Source: Candidatus Nitromaritima sp. SCGC AAA288-L16
GTDB lineage: Bacteria > Nitrospinota > Nitrospinia > Nitrospinales > VA-1
DNA: 24,219 nt
Assembly (NCBI GenBank): GCA_000372225.1
Contig: AQTY01000028.1
Span: forward strand, 1-24,219
Direction of reading: 5' to 3'
The position numbers and the translations under genes were made by a program. Shown one piece after another: positions 24,153 through 24,219 of the stretch. The notes under the pieces were generated by a model, which worked only from the letters and a program-made list of their open reading frames with translations, was not told where the DNA came from and searched no databases. Within the stretch, counting starts at the first letter, position 1; every line of letters begins with the position of its first letter.

Positions 24153-24219
24153 ATCAGTTAGCTCTTGCTTGTGTAAAGCCTACCTTTAGATGAACCATCC
24201 AATTAATATCCACCCCCCC

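Noticed and set aside
1..24219. tRNA, rRNA, CRISPR array, insertion sequence or integrase
   Set aside because: Scanned by eye for TpsiC-arm cores, regular repeat-spacer runs, transposase motifs and flanking inverted repeats; none seen.
24209..24219. Terminal C-run as a biological feature
   Set aside because: It ends the window abruptly after intergenic sequence and is more likely an assembly end effect.

Overview
The window (about 24 kb, AT-rich apart from its first 3.4 kb) looks like chromosome of a Gram-negative, respiring, free-living bacterium. Supporting signs are lipoprotein signals, a LAB_N/glycosyltransferase envelope cassette, a SPOR-domain protein, a periplasmic thiol peroxidase and a membrane diheme cytochrome c beside a large cytochrome bd-like protein. 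The bd-like protein plus diheme cytochrome pair, and a secreted TPR/cupredoxin-like/carboxypeptidase-regulatory protein, remind me most of nitrite-oxidising lineages (Nitrospinota, Nitrospirota). That placement is inference from gene content; there is no rRNA or other direct marker. Gene packing is tight, I saw no tRNA, rRNA, CRISPR array or insertion sequence, and many starts have weak or no Shine-Dalgarno sequence.

Layout. 14-3421 (minus): respiratory operon, bd-like oxidase subunit with an acidic linker followed by a membrane-anchored diheme cytochrome c. 3714-6031 (minus): rlmN, a GT2 glycosyltransferase, a LAB_N membrane protein and a small two-helix membrane protein, nearly touching or overlapping. 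6282-7070 (minus): unrecognised membrane lipoprotein. 7177-7746 (plus): ITPA/RdgB nucleotide-pool cleaner. 7881-9650 (plus): small lipoprotein and a sigma54-type response regulator. 10208-11950 (minus): CHASE-domain histidine kinase convergent with that regulator. 12072-13852 (minus): RlmM-like rRNA methyltransferase and type-4 uracil-DNA glycosylase. 14059-16847 (plus): small charged protein, argS, SPOR protein. 16861-18231 (minus): TPR/copper-site-like secreted protein. 18374-23075 (plus): YheT-like hydrolase, rarA, LRR protein, serB, lipocalin. 23267-24152 (plus): small Cys-containing protein and secreted Tpx.

The most interesting place is the 557-bp gap between the response regulator and the convergent histidine kinase. 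It holds a near-consensus sigma54 (-24/-12) promoter at 9834-9850, a symmetric 30-bp dyad about 90 bp upstream that could be the activator site, and a long hairpin at 10136-10192 that pairs better as plus-strand RNA. No convincing protein gene lies downstream of the promoter, so a sigma54-dependent small RNA (or tiny gene) under the flanking two-component pair is the leading hypothesis.

Two neighbouring genes are broken as read. serB carries one in-frame TAG between its ACT-type N-terminus and its catalytic domain, and the lipocalin signal peptide is out of frame with the mature protein across a T8-G-T8 tract. The histidine kinase also lacks an ATG start and may carry a homopolymer indel. These may be assembly errors, recent decay or homopolymer variation, which the sequence alone cannot separate.
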